Shown here piece after piece: positions 8,280-17,004 of a stretch of DNA of 64,000 nt (positions are counted from its first letter, which is position 1; each line of letters starts with the position of its first letter). The stretch comes from Arthrobacter methylotrophus (lineage in GTDB: Bacteria; Actinomycetota; Actinomycetes; Actinomycetales; Micrococcaceae), in the NCBI RefSeq assembly GCF_039539965.1, contig NZ_BAABED010000001.1:4712001-4776000 (forward strand), written 5' to 3'. The notes below the pieces were generated by a model that was not told the DNA's origin, made no database searches, and saw only the letters and a list, made by a program, of their open reading frames with translations. The translations under genes were made by a program, and so were the position numbers.

Positions 8280-9251
8280 TCACTGCAGGGCCTGGCTTGC
8301 CGGGTCCAAAATTGTGCCCAGATCCAGGCCTGACTGAGCGGGCTGCGGTGAACCCGTCGAGGCGCTGCGCTTTCCCGGTGGCTTCGAGTGAGCTGGCGGC
8401 GTCGGAGAGGACGGGTCGCTCGGCGAGGGGGACGGAGAGGACGGGTCGCTCGGTTCCGGCGTCGGGGTTGGGGCCGGTGTGACCGTGACCGGTGGAACCG
8501 GGCCGGGGGCAGGAGCCGGCTGAGCGGGGGCGGGAACGGCTGGCGCGGGGGCAAGGATCGGGGGCAGGGTTGACGGGATGACCGAAGGAACCTGAACCGA
8601 GAGTGACGGTGCCGGAACGCTGGAAGGTGCGACGGCGGGCGTGCCTCGCGGGGGTTGCGCCGGCTCCGCGGTTTGACCTGCTTTGGCGGTTGGCGTGGCT
8701 GCCGAAAGTGAAGCGGTTGCGGTGGGGGAGATGCTGGCCGCTGCGGAGGGGGGGCCGGACAGGGGGGAAGCTTCGGTATTTGCCGTGGACACGTCTTGGG
8801 CCGGGGATTCGTGCCCGAAGAAGGGCAGCTCGAGGGCCTGGCTGACGGAAGCTGCCGCCAGCAGGATGCCCAGGGCTCCTGTCACCATTACCATCCGGTG
8901 GCTCATCGTCCGGACGGTTGCAGTCTTCTTGAGGACGATATGCGGTTCCTGGTTGAACGACGAACCGGTGAAGGACGCCGGAGCATGGTTGGGACGCGAG
9001 GCCGTGTGTGCTTCCGCGGTGGCCTCGGTGGCGATCATCGCTATGGCTGCAGTCTCGCTGGTTTGAGCCGCTCGTTTCCGTTCGGCCGCTCGGGCGGCCG
9101 CGCGGGTGGTGGGTACCGCCGTCGAACGTGAAGGTTCAGATGCTGGCGCCGGAATGAACGGGGCGCTGCCTTCGGCACGACGGCGTCCGCTTGGTTTGGT
9201 GCGCTCGCGCGCCACTTGGGCACGACGAGGCTGATCCATGGTTGGGGACAC
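8280..9251 (-). CDS. Pro/Ser/Thr-rich single-span membrane protein under c-di-AMP riboswitch control
   Basis: This 323-residue protein has a basic, Ala/Arg-rich cytoplasmic part of about 115 residues, one membrane span (MVMVTGALGILLAAASVSQAL), then a very Pro/Ser/Thr-rich outer tail ending DLGTILDPASQALQ. No catalytic domain is visible. Genes behind this riboswitch class in actinobacteria usually encode Rpf, NlpC/P60, LysM or transglycosylase proteins; here the enzyme module is missing although the N-terminal region looks like that of such proteins. A structural or regulatory cell-wall role is possible. The ATG at 9251 lies about 10 nt past the riboswitch. Confidence 0.75.
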   Translation of the reverse strand: MSPTMDQPRRAQVARERTKPSGRRRAEGSAPFIPAPASEPSRSTAVPTTRAAARAAERKRAAQTSETAAIAMIATEATAEAHTASRPNHAPASFTGSSFNQEPHIVLKKTATVRTMSHRMVMVTGALGILLAAASVSQALELPFFGHESPAQDVSTANTEASPLSGPPSAAASISPTATASLSAATPTAKAGQTAEPAQPPRGTPAVAPSSVPAPSLSVQVPSVIPSTLPPILAPAPAVPAPAQPAPAPGPVPPVTVTPAPTPTPEPSDPSSPSPSPSDPSSPTPPAHSKPPGKRSASTGSPQPAQSGLDLGTILDPASQALQ

Positions 9252-9261
9252 GGTGATTGCC

Positions 9262-9426
9262 TCTCAACGCCTTCGAGGTTAGCTGTCGGGTTCGGACGAG
9301 GCCGTCCGGCCGCGCGTGGCGGCTTCACCCCAAGGGCCCATGGAGAACTAGGCCCGGAGACTCTGGGTCCCCCGTCTCTGCCGCGGTTCTGGCGGATTCC
9401 GGGTTGCGGCAGAGCTCGGCGTCAGC
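9262..9426 (-). promoter_or_regulatory. Cyclic di-AMP riboswitch (ydaO/yuaA class)
   Basis: The minus strand carries the hallmark blocks in order: GAGCTCTGCCGCAACCCGGA, GGCAGAGACGGGGGACCCA, GAGTCTCCGGGCC, TTGGGGTGAAGCCG, GGCCGGACGG and CCGAACCCGACAGCTAACCTC. Closing P1 strands are GACGCC (5') and GGCGTT (3'). In this class c-di-AMP binding turns expression of cell-wall hydrolase genes off. It fills most of the 354-bp gap before the Pro-rich membrane protein. Confidence 0.93.
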
Positions 9427-9487
9427 CCGGAAGCGGCCCGCTGGGGATTGGGTCGCGCCCTCGACGTTACAACAGCCGCACGGTAAA

Positions 9488-9503
9488 GTCACATTTGGGT
9501 AAC
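9488..9503. promoter_or_regulatory. Possible MtrA-type direct repeat upstream of the riboswitch
   Basis: GTCAC and GTAAC words stand 11 bases apart (GTCACATTTGGGTAAC), about 60 bp upstream of the riboswitch start. MtrA sites in actinobacteria are direct repeats of GTNAC-like half-sites and often control Rpf and cell-wall genes. This is inference from the motif only. Confidence 0.3.
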
Positions 9504-9605
9504 GGGGCGGATGGTCGGTATTCCTCCTCCGCGAGTCCCCGACAGACGTGGTAGGCGGGTGACTCCAGCGGCAGCGAGCTCTACCGCCGAAGAACCACCC
9601 CTTCG

Positions 9606-10007
9606 CTACTCGCTGGTGCTTTCCCCGTCCGCCGCCGGCTTCTTGCTCTTCTGTGTCTCCAGCCACGCCATGATGTCCGCGAGCCGGATGCGGCGGTGCG
9701 TGCCGCGGTATTCGACAGGGATTTCGCCACGATCGGTCATGTTGCGCAGGTAGGTGTGCGAGATCCCCGCAAGTTCAGCCGCCCGCGACGTTGTGAGCAT
9801 TTCCTCCACGCTACTGACCGTCACTGCTTCGCCGCGGCCTAGCCGGCCAAGGAGGTCGACCACGGCGTCCCTGGCCTCATCTGGCAGCCGGTGAACGGTG
9901 CCGTCCACGAAAACGGTGATGTCGTTGCTGTCCTGGAGCGAGCGTGCCAGGTTCCGGGCGTCGTCCAGGGCCAAGCCGGGCGTCACGCGGGGAGCTATCA
10001 ATGCCAT
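9606..10007 (-). CDS. Excisionase/MerR-like helix-turn-helix DNA-binding protein
   Basis: This 133-residue protein ends in an excisionase-family winged helix (HTH_17): EMLTTSRAAELAGISHTYLRN followed by GEIPVEYRGTHRRIRLADIMAWLE. The N-terminal 60 residues (DDARNLARSLQDSNDITVFV) look like the N-terminal part of antitoxin-like excisionase-family proteins. No toxin or integrase is adjacent. It is divergent from a TetR gene with a short gap. A chromosomal regulator or orphan antitoxin is likely. Confidence 0.75.
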   Translation of the reverse strand: MALIAPRVTPGLALDDARNLARSLQDSNDITVFVDGTVHRLPDEARDAVVDLLGRLGRGEAVTVSSVEEMLTTSRAAELAGISHTYLRNMTDRGEIPVEYRGTHRRIRLADIMAWLETQKSKKPAADGESTSE

Positions 10008-10055
10008 GGCAGAAGCCTAGCTGTATGCCTCCTCTATCGTGTTAGATTCACGCCT

Positions 10056-10826
10056 ATGGTCAATTACCCAGCCGTTCCGGATCCGGGCACAGCCGTCGCT
10101 ACGGCAATCGAGCTCCTGGCGCGGCAAGGGTACGAGGCGACATCCGTGGATGATCTCGCCGAAGCAACCGGCATGAGCCGCAGTACGTTCTTCCGGAAGT
10201 TCGGCTCCAAAGAGGACGTTGTGTTCGCGGACCACGACCGGATACTGGCGCGGGTTCAGGAACAGCTTTCGCGCACGACGGCGGATCCGTTTCGTCCCGT
10301 TGTGGATGCGGCGCTCTTGGTCTTTGGCCACCATGTGGGCAATCGGAAGACCTCCCTCGCCCGCTACGAACTTCTGCACCAGGTACCTGCTCTTCGAGAC
10401 CGCGAACTCGTCATGACGCATCGCTATCAGCGCGCCTTCCGGAACCACCTCTTGTCTGCCCTGCCCGTGGGGGAGAGCCGGGAGGTTACCGCCGTGGCCT
10501 TCGCTGCAGCCGTGGTTGCCGTGCACAACAGCATCCTGCGCCAATGGCTGCGGGCAATTGCTGCTGGTGGGGAACAATGCGAGGGCGTCGAGCGCGGCGA
10601 GCGTGATGCGCGGGAAGCCGAAGCCCAAGGGTTGGCCGTCCGGCTCGGGCGTGAATTGGGCGCTTTGGCCGATACTTTTGCCCGGGTTTCAGCCGGCGAG
10701 GCGAGCAGTGTGCCAGCCGGAGCGTCGTCCGCGGAAAGTGGCCGTCCCGCCGTCGTGGTTGCTGTCTTTGATCCGGCAGCGGGCACGGAAGAGATCCTTC
10801 AAGCGGTCCGGGACGCCCTGGCTTAG
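10056..10826 (+). CDS. TetR/AcrR family regulator
   Basis: From ATG 10056 the protein has 256 residues. The TetR helix-turn-helix is at about residues 15-60 (AIELLARQGYEATSVDDLAE, then GMSRSTFFRKFGSKEDVVF). There is no ribosome site; TAGATT at about 10043-10048 would place the message start at the ATG (leaderless). It lies just upstream of, and co-directional with, an acyl-CoA dehydrogenase, and a TGAAACT...AGTGTCA dyad lies between them, so it probably controls that gene. The ligand may be an acyl-CoA. Confidence 0.85.
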   Translation: MVNYPAVPDPGTAVATAIELLARQGYEATSVDDLAEATGMSRSTFFRKFGSKEDVVFADHDRILARVQEQLSRTTADPFRPVVDAALLVFGHHVGNRKTSLARYELLHQVPALRDRELVMTHRYQRAFRNHLLSALPVGESREVTAVAFAAAVVAVHNSILRQWLRAIAAGGEQCEGVERGERDAREAEAQGLAVRLGRELGALADTFARVSAGEASSVPAGASSAESGRPAVVVAVFDPAAGTEEILQAVRDALA

Positions 10827-10860
10827 CTCTTTTTCGACGCCGGCGTCGGATTTTGCTGAA

Positions 10861-10900
10861 ACTGAGTTCCTTGACATGAAACTCAGTGTCAGCGCATGCT
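10861..10900 (+). promoter_or_regulatory. Promoter with embedded operator dyads ahead of the acyl-CoA dehydrogenase
   Basis: TTGACA (10871-10876) is a perfect -35; a weak -10 CATGCT at 10895-10900 stands 18 bp on. Two dyads overlap it: ACTGAGTT (10861-10868)/AACTCAGT (10880-10887), and a 15-bp TGAAACT-C-AGTGTCA (10877-10891, 6 of 7 pairs). The layout suits repression by the upstream TetR protein. Confidence 0.5.
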
Positions 10901-10937
10901 GGGAGCGGAGAACGCAACCCTGAGTGAGGAACCACCC

Positions 10938-12185
10938 ATGACCACGACGTCCGAGAGCACTTCCGAAGAACTCGATGCCGTTTTCCCGGCGGGCACCATG
11001 GAGCCCGAGTATGTCCTGGGCGGCGCGCTGGATCCGGATCCCGCCTCCGTCTTCAAGGACGTCAGCCACGAGGATCGGGCCTACTGGGACCGCGCCCGGA
11101 CCTTCGTCCAAGACGAGGTCCTTCCTGTGATCGCCGGGTACTGGGAGCGCGCGGAGTACCCGCTGCACCTTGTGAAACGCCTGGGCGAGCTCGACCTGCT
11201 GCGCGACGGAATCGACGTGGACGGCTTTCCGGCCATGAGCAAGACCGCTGCCGGGCTGGTCACCATGGAACTGAGCCGCGGCGACGGCTCCATGGGTACC
11301 GTGGTTGCCGTCCAGGGCGGTCTGGCTTTGCGTTCGGTGGCTGAATGCGGTTCCCCGGAGCAGCAGGCCAGATGGCTTTCCTCGCTGGCCCGAGCCGAAG
11401 AATACGGCGCCTTCGCCCTGACTGAACCGGCGCACGGCTCCGACTCGGTGGGGCTTGAAACGACCGCAACCGCCGCCGCCGGCGGTTATGTGCTCAACGG
11501 CGAAAAGAAGTGGATAGGCAACGGTTCGATCGGCGGGCTGACGGTGGTGTGGGCCCGTGGCGACGACGGACAGGTTCATGGCTACCTCGTTCCGCAGGAT
11601 TCTCCGGGCTATTCCGCCACGACCATTGACGGCAAGCTCTCCCTCCGGGCGATCTGGCAGGCGCACATCCGGCTTGAGAACGTCTTTGTGCCGGTGAAAA
11701 ATGTCCTGCCGGGTGCCCGGGGCTTCAAGGACACGGCCCGCGTCCTCTTGGCGACCCGGCTGGGAGTGGCTTGGTCCGCCGTCGGGCATGCCACGGCCTG
11801 CTACGAGACGGCGGTGCAGTACGCAGGCCAGCGCCAGCAGTTCGGCCGCCCTTTGGCTGCCTCGCAGATTGTGCAGGAGCGACTTGCCCGGATGCATTCC
11901 GAGCTCGCGACCATGCAGCTCATGGTCATGCAGATGACCCGGCTGGACGAAGAAGGCGTCCTGACCCCAGCGCAGGCGGCGCTCGCAAAGTTCACATGCA
12001 CCCGCACCGCCCGAAGCGTTGCTTCGAATGCGCGGGACCTGCTGGGTGGCAACGGAATCCTGTTGGCCAACCGCGTGGCCCGGCACTTCGCCGACATAGA
12101 GGGCATCCATACCTATGAAGGCACGGAGACGGTCCAAGCCTTGATTATCGGACGCTCCATCACGGGTATCTCCGCCTTCGCCTGA
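10938..12185 (+). CDS. gcdH: Acyl-CoA dehydrogenase, glutaryl-CoA dehydrogenase-like
   Basis: This 415-residue flavoprotein starts at ATG 10938, seven bases after GAGGA. It carries the acyl-CoA dehydrogenase signature ALTEPAHGSDSVGLETTA and, near the C-terminus, LLGGNGILL followed by YEGTETVQALIIGRSITG. That last block, with the catalytic Glu in YEGT, is typical of the glutaryl-CoA dehydrogenase branch (glutaryl-CoA to crotonyl-CoA in lysine/tryptophan catabolism). A related short-chain substrate is possible. The upstream TetR gene and operator-promoter suggest inducible expression. Confidence 0.85.
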   Translation: MTTTSESTSEELDAVFPAGTMEPEYVLGGALDPDPASVFKDVSHEDRAYWDRARTFVQDEVLPVIAGYWERAEYPLHLVKRLGELDLLRDGIDVDGFPAMSKTAAGLVTMELSRGDGSMGTVVAVQGGLALRSVAECGSPEQQARWLSSLARAEEYGAFALTEPAHGSDSVGLETTATAAAGGYVLNGEKKWIGNGSIGGLTVVWARGDDGQVHGYLVPQDSPGYSATTIDGKLSLRAIWQAHIRLENVFVPVKNVLPGARGFKDTARVLLATRLGVAWSAVGHATACYETAVQYAGQRQQFGRPLAASQIVQERLARMHSELATMQLMVMQMTRLDEEGVLTPAQAALAKFTCTRTARSVASNARDLLGGNGILLANRVARHFADIEGIHTYEGTETVQALIIGRSITGISAFA

Positions 12186-12226
12186 GCGCCACCCCCGGGC
12201 CCCCCGCCACCCCTGTGCACCCCCCT

Positions 12227-12383
12227 GACGCTCGCTCATCTATATGGCCAAAGTCGCGGACGCTCGCTCGGATATGAGGCGAATCGACGGGACGCTCCTG
12301 CAATCTGCACAAGCGCGCCTTTTCGGCCGGTCCTGTTTCTGCAGGAGGGTTTGGCTGGGGGCCGTCATACGTGAGCGAGGATC
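12227..12383. repeat. 32-nt-phased facing repeat array between gcdH-like gene and ptsI
   Basis: Three plus-strand units begin at 12227 (GACGCTCGCTCA), 12259 (GACGCTCGCTCG) and 12291 (GACGCTCCTGCA), each exactly 32 nt apart. Two minus-strand units begin at 12383 (GATCCTCGCTCA) and 12351 (AACCCTCCTGCA), again 32 nt apart. The units mirror each other around position 12321, so CTCCTGCA/TGCAGGAG and the outer CTCGCTC/GAGCGAG can pair as nested stems. It fills most of the gap between convergent genes. Confidence 0.75.
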
Positions 12384-12436
12384 GGGTGACGACGTCGCCC
12401 TTCGCCGCACCAAGCGTCATGAGCGAAAGGATGCTG

Positions 12437-14125
12437 TCAGAGCCCGAGTTCCTCAAGGATTGGCAGCTTGGCGCGGACCCAGGCCTTTGCGTCAAGCGCA
12501 TCAGGTGCACTGAGCGCAAGCCGGGCCAGCTCCTGCGCCTGCTCCAGGGTCACCGTCTTCAGTACGGTTCCGACGGCGGCCAGCGAGCGGGCGGTCATGG
12601 ACAGCGTGGATACGCCCAAACCAACCAGTACGACGGCGAGGGCCGGGTCCGCGGCCGCTTCACCGCAGACGCCCACGGGTTTGTTGTTGCCTTCTTCCGC
12701 TGACCCGGCAACCGTCAGCTGCACGAGACGCAGGACGGCAGGCTGCCACGGGGTATTGAGGTCGGCAAGGGGGCCGAGCTGCCGGTCGGCGGCCATGGCG
12801 TACTGGGTGAGGTCGTTGGTGCCCAAGGACGCGAAGCCCACGTGGCGCAGGACCGAAGCCGCCGTCAGTGCCGCAGAAGGGACTTCCACCATGACGCCGG
12901 GTGTCTTGATTCCCGCGGCGCCGCACAGTGCGGCAAAGCGGGCGGCTTCCGCCTGCGTCGAGATCATGGGCGCCATGACCCACACGTCGGCTTCTGATTC
13001 GCTGGCCGCGATGGCGATGGCCTCGAGTTGGCGTTCCAAAACGCCGGGCGTGGTGAAGTCGGTGCGGTAGCCGCGCACGCCGAGGGCCGGGTTGGGCTCG
13101 GTGGCGTCGGTGAGGAAGGGGAGGGGTTTGTCGGCACCGGCGTCAAGGGTCCGGAGCACTACCTTCTTGCCAGGGAAGGCGTCGAACACGCCCCGGTAGG
13201 CGGCAGCTTGTTCCAGTACGGTCGGCTCGGTGTCGCGTTCCAGGAAGCAGAATTCGGTGCGGAACAGCCCCACTCCCTGGGCGCCCAGCGCGGCGGCCGC
13301 GGCAGCGTCCTTGGCCCCGCCCACATTGGCGAGAAGCGGTACCAGGTGGCCGTCCGCCGTCGTGCCGTTTCCGTCAAAAACCGCCAGAGTGGCGGCATTT
13401 TCGAGCCACGCGCGGGCGGCTTCCCGCTGTTCGGGGGACGGTTCGAGGGCGAGGGAGCCCGCGGCGCCGTCGACGAAGACTTCGGCGCCGTCCGGGATCT
13501 CGTCCACTCCGCGCGCGGCGACGACGGCGGGCAGCCCGAGCGAGCGCGCGATGATCGCCGTATGGGATTGCGGTCCGCCGCCAGAAGTGACCAGTGCTGT
13601 CACGACGGCGGGGTCCAGCGTTGCGGTGTCGGCGGGGGCCAGGTCTTCGGCCACCAGGATGAAGGGAGTGTCCGACGCCGGGATGCCCGGGGCGGGGACG
13701 CCGCGAAGTTCGGCGACGATCCGCGCGCGGACGTCCAGGACGTCGGTGGCTCGTTCGGCCATGTACCCGCCCAGGTTGTGGAGCATTTCCGACACGGATG
13801 CGCCGGCTTCCCAGATGGCGCGTTCGGCGGAGCTGCCGTTGTTGTTGATGAGCTTGGTGGCCGACTTCAGGAGCATGGTGTCCTTGGCCATCAGTGCGGT
13901 GGCTTCGAGCACGGCCTTGCCGTCACCGCTGGCCTTGTCCGCGCGTGCTTTGAGTTCGTCGTGGACTGACTGGGCTGCCGTTTTCAGTCGCGCGACAGCC
14001 TCTTCCGCGGTGGTGGAAGAGGCTAGCTGCTCTCCCGACGGCGGTTCGCTGACTGGCTTGGGCATCTGGCGGATAGTGCCAATGACGCGGCCGGGGCTGA
14101 CGCCTACTCCTTGGAAATTCTGCAC
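12437..14125 (-). CDS. ptsI: PTS enzyme I (phosphoenolpyruvate-protein phosphotransferase)
   Basis: From GTG 14125, five bases after GAGGA, the protein has 562 residues, the normal EI size. The N-domain carries the phospho-His site as GGGPQSHTAIIARSLGLPAV (usually GGRTSHTAII). The C-domain carries the PEP/Mg region: GVGLFRTEFCFLERD, LRTLDAGADKPL, VEVPSAALTA, SLGTNDLTQYAMAADR and VGVCGEAAADP. EI takes phosphate from PEP and passes it to HPr in the cytoplasm. It is divergent from the TetR-mtlA-mtlD run, so the window holds EI and one EII complex. HPr is not seen here. Confidence 0.95.
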   Translation of the reverse strand: MQNFQGVGVSPGRVIGTIRQMPKPVSEPPSGEQLASSTTAEEAVARLKTAAQSVHDELKARADKASGDGKAVLEATALMAKDTMLLKSATKLINNNGSSAERAIWEAGASVSEMLHNLGGYMAERATDVLDVRARIVAELRGVPAPGIPASDTPFILVAEDLAPADTATLDPAVVTALVTSGGGPQSHTAIIARSLGLPAVVAARGVDEIPDGAEVFVDGAAGSLALEPSPEQREAARAWLENAATLAVFDGNGTTADGHLVPLLANVGGAKDAAAAAALGAQGVGLFRTEFCFLERDTEPTVLEQAAAYRGVFDAFPGKKVVLRTLDAGADKPLPFLTDATEPNPALGVRGYRTDFTTPGVLERQLEAIAIAASESEADVWVMAPMISTQAEAARFAALCGAAGIKTPGVMVEVPSAALTAASVLRHVGFASLGTNDLTQYAMAADRQLGPLADLNTPWQPAVLRLVQLTVAGSAEEGNNKPVGVCGEAAADPALAVVLVGLGVSTLSMTARSLAAVGTVLKTVTLEQAQELARLALSAPDALDAKAWVRAKLPILEELGL

Positions 14126-14209
14126 TGAAATCCTCTGTTCCTGCTCTCGGATCGGACCCACCGGCTACGGCGCCTCGAGTTCCGAACAAATCTCCTGTGA
14201 CTCACTTCA

Positions 14210-14224
14210 TATAGCATTGCTATA
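14210..14224. promoter_or_regulatory. Operator-like perfect palindrome between ptsI and TetR
   Basis: TATAGCA-T-TGCTATA is a perfect 15-bp dyad, 19 bp before the TetR start codon and 85 bp before ptsI. TAGGGT downstream (about 14230) may be the -10 of a leaderless TetR message. A TetR autoregulatory site is likely. Confidence 0.55.
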
Positions 14225-14242
14225 GGTGCTAGGGTAGCGGCT

Positions 14243-14965
14243 ATGAGTTTCGATGACCAGCTTCCGCCCAAAACTCGGCTGCTCCGTGCAGCTGCCGAGT
14301 TGCTGGCGAGTTCGGACGGGTCACCGGTCTCTACGCGCCAAATCACCAAACTCGCCGGCGTCACGGCGCCCACGCTCTACCACCACTTCGGCGACAAAGA
14401 AGGGCTGTTCGACGCCGTCGTTGCAGCCGGCTTCGAGGAGTACGTAGCGGGAGAGCGGGACTTCTCGCCCTCTGGGGAACCCCTGGAGGACGTCAAACGG
14501 ATGTGGGACAATCACGTCCAGTTCGGGCTGACCCAACCGCACCTCTACTTGGTGATGTTCGGCAACATCCGTCCGGAAAGCAGGCCGGCCATCGTGGCTG
14601 ATGCCGAGTCGCTTTTGGAGGAAATGCTGAGCAAGGCGGCCATTGCCGGGCAGATCAACGTACCCCCGCGGGAGGCAGCAAGGAGCATCTTGGCAGCCAA
14701 CGTTGGTGTCACGCTCATGCTCATTGCAGAACCCCTGGAAGACCGGAACCTCGAGCTCTCCACCATGACCCGGGATTCCATGATTTTCGCCGTGTCCACG
14801 GATACAGCCCGTGGCGCCGCAGCAGACGACTCCGGTAAGTCGTCCGTTGTTGTTGCGGCAATCGCGCTGAATGCTGCACTCCAAGCCTCGCATTCAGACC
14901 AGCTATCCAGTTCGGAGTTGAAGCTTTTCCTTGAATGGCTTCACCGAATCTCCAGCAGCTCCTAG
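14243..14965 (+). CDS. TetR family regulator of the mannitol PTS block (by position)
   Basis: This 240-residue protein has an N-terminal TetR domain (LLRAAAELLASS, then STRQITKLAGVTAPTLYHHF and GDKEGLFDAVV) and a longer C-terminal half. No ribosome site is seen, so it is probably leaderless. It lies 68 bp before mtlA on the same strand and is divergent from ptsI, with a 15-bp palindrome between. Mannitol systems are more often run by MtlR or DeoR-type proteins, so a TetR partner is notable. Its effector is unknown. Confidence 0.85.
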   Translation: MSFDDQLPPKTRLLRAAAELLASSDGSPVSTRQITKLAGVTAPTLYHHFGDKEGLFDAVVAAGFEEYVAGERDFSPSGEPLEDVKRMWDNHVQFGLTQPHLYLVMFGNIRPESRPAIVADAESLLEEMLSKAAIAGQINVPPREAARSILAANVGVTLMLIAEPLEDRNLELSTMTRDSMIFAVSTDTARGAAADDSGKSSVVVAAIALNAALQASHSDQLSSSELKLFLEWLHRISSSS

Positions 14966-15033
14966 AGCTGTCCTTCTTCGAGAGATATCGACTGACCCCG
15001 CACTGCTGTGGGGCTCACGTTAGGAATTCACAC

Positions 15034-17004
15034 ATGGCAACAGTGTCAGTTGCGAAACCGCGCACCAGCGTGCGCGTTGGTGTCCAAAAGTTCGGAACGT
15101 TCCTGTCCGGCATGATCATGCCCAACATCGGCGCCTTTATTGCATGGGGCATCATCACCGCCCTGTTCATCCCGGCAGGGTTCTTACCCAACGCGGACCT
15201 CGCCAAACTTGTGGCTCCGATGATTACGTACCTGTTGCCGCTCCTGATTGGCTACACCGGCGGCCGGGCGGTTCACGGCATCCGCGGCGGCGTGGTGGGA
15301 GCCGTCGCCACGATGGGCGTGATTGTTGGTACGGACATCCCCATGTTCATCGGCGCCATGATCATGGGCCCGCTCACGGCCTGGATCATGAAGAAGCTCG
15401 ACAAGGTATGGGAAGGCCGGGTCAAGCCGGGCTTCGAGATGCTGATCGACAACTTCTCCGCGGGCATCGTCGGTGCCGCCTTGGCCATCTTCGGCATGTT
15501 GGTGATCGGCCCGGTGGTGAAGGCTTTCAGTGACGGTGCGAGCGCCGTCGTCGAATTCCTCGTCCACAACGGCCTCTTGCCGCTGACCAGCATCTTCATC
15601 GAGCCAGCCAAGGTCCTCTTCCTGAACAACGCCGTCAACCACGGCATCCTCACGCCGCTCGGCACCGAACAAGCGCTGCAAAACGGCAAGTCCATCCTGT
15701 TCCTGCTCGAGGCCAACCCCGGTCCCGGCGTCGGTGTCCTGCTCGCTTACATGGTCTTCGGCAAGGGCCTGGCACGCGCGTCCGCTCCTGGCGCCGCGCT
15801 GATCCAGTTCGTTGGCGGCATCCATGAGATCTACTTCCCGTACATTCTCATGAAGCCGATCCTCATCCTCGCCACCATCGCAGGCGGCATGACCGGCATC
15901 TTCACCCTGGTGGTCACGGGCGCGGGGCTGCGTTCGCCGGCAGCGCCGGGCAGCATCATCGCGGTCTTTGCCGCAACAGCGAAGGACAGCTACGTGGGCG
16001 TGGGCCTGTCCGTGCTCCTCGCGGCCACAGTCTCGTTCCTCATCGCTTCGGTCATCCTGCGAACCAGCAAGACCACCGATGTGGACGCGCTGGGCCAGGC
16101 AACGTCCAAGATGGAAGAACTCAAGGGCAAGAAGAGCTCCGTTTCCTCGAGCCTGCTGGGCGCCGGCGGCGGTACTGCCGTCCTGACCCGTCCTATCCAG
16201 AACATCGTGTTCGCGTGCGACGCCGGCATGGGCTCGAGCGCCATGGGTGCCTCGGTACTCCGGAACAAGATCAAGGCAGCCGGTTTCCCCGACGTCAAGG
16301 TCACCAATTCCGCCATTGCCAACCTCAGCGACACCTACGACGTTGTCGTGACGCACCAGGACCTGACCGAGCGCGCCCGCCCGGTAACCGCCAGCGCCGT
16401 GCACGTCTCCGTGGACAACTTCATGAACAGTCCCCGGTACGAGGAGATCGTGGAGCTGGTCAAGAGCAGCAACGCCGAGCCCGGCGCCGAGGGCACGACG
16501 GCGGCTGCCGAACCGGCCGCTGGTGCCCAAGCCGCCCAGCCGGCCACCGCCCAGGCGACCGTCGTCGGGGGCAAGGATGTCCTGCTCCCCGAAAGCGTGA
16601 TCCTCGAAGGATCCGCAACGGACCGCGACTCGGCCATCGACGAAGCCGGCAAGCTCCTGCTGGACTGCGGCTCCGTGGATATGGGCTACATTCACGCCAT
16701 GCATGAGCGCGAGGAATCCGTGTCCACGTACATGGGCAGCTTCCTGGCCATCCCGCACGGCACCAACGCGGCAAAGAACCACATCCTGCACTCGGGTGTG
16801 TCGATTGTCCGCTACCCCGAGGGCATCGACTGGGGTGGCAAGCAGGTCAAGTTCGTCGTGGGCGTCGCCGGCATCAACAACGAACACCTCCACATCCTGT
16901 CCTCCATCGCCAAGATCTTCACGGACAAGGCGCAAGTGGCCCAGCTTGAGCAGGCCACGTCGGTGGATGAAGTGCTGGATCTGTTCGGAAAGGTCAACGC
17001 ATAG
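15034..17004 (+). CDS. mtlA: PTS mannitol transporter subunit IICBA
   Basis: This 656-residue permease is from ATG 15034 ([19 protein letters not shown] upstream). The order is EIIC (about 1-345, membrane; [42 protein letters not shown]), EIIB (about 390-490; phospho-Cys395 in [14 protein letters not shown]) and EIIA (about 510-656; phospho-His575 in FLAIPHGT). All three phosphorylation steps are therefore in one chain, receiving phosphate from EI/HPr and delivering mannitol 1-phosphate. mtlD follows with a one-base overlap. A small G/C hairpin between the TetR gene and this gene may limit readthrough. Confidence 0.95.
   Translation: MATVSVAKPRTSVRVGVQKFGTFLSGMIMPNIGAFIAWGIITALFIPAGFLPNADLAKLVAPMITYLLPLLIGYTGGRAVHGIRGGVVGAVATMGVIVGTDIPMFIGAMIMGPLTAWIMKKLDKVWEGRVKPGFEMLIDNFSAGIVGAALAIFGMLVIGPVVKAFSDGASAVVEFLVHNGLLPLTSIFIEPAKVLFLNNAVNHGILTPLGTEQALQNGKSILFLLEANPGPGVGVLLAYMVFGKGLARASAPGAALIQFVGGIHEIYFPYILMKPILILATIAGGMTGIFTLVVTGAGLRSPAAPGSIIAVFAATAKDSYVGVGLSVLLAATVSFLIASVILRTSKTTDVDALGQATSKMEELKGKKSSVSSSLLGAGGGTAVLTRPIQNIVFACDAGMGSSAMGASVLRNKIKAAGFPDVKVTNSAIANLSDTYDVVVTHQDLTERARPVTASAVHVSVDNFMNSPRYEEIVELVKSSNAEPGAEGTTAAAEPAAGAQAAQPATAQATVVGGKDVLLPESVILEGSATDRDSAIDEAGKLLLDCGSVDMGYIHAMHEREESVSTYMGSFLAIPHGTNAAKNHILHSGVSIVRYPEGIDWGGKQVKFVVGVAGINNEHLHILSSIAKIFTDKAQVAQLEQATSVDEVLDLFGKVNA

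Noticed and set aside
9606..10007. Phage excisionase marking a prophage
   Set aside because: The HTH is excisionase-like, but no integrase, att-like repeat or phage gene is near; such proteins are common chromosomal regulators or antitoxins.
9891..10055. Longer start for the TetR gene at 10056
   Set aside because: The extra 55 codons overlap the divergent HTH gene, lack similarity and cover the -10 of a leaderless promoter.
10689..12239. 516-codon minus-strand frame across the acyl-CoA dehydrogenase
   Set aside because: Antisense shadow; the plus-strand enzyme has the signatures, ribosome site and promoter.
12227..12383. CRISPR array
   Set aside because: Words recur at 32-nt steps, but only about 12 nt are conserved, spacers are not unique full-length inserts, units occur on both strands facing each other, and no cas gene is near.
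15184..16935. 583-codon open frame on the minus strand across mtlA
   Set aside because: Antisense shadow of the mannitol EIICBA gene, whose domains and active-site Cys and His are all on the plus strand.
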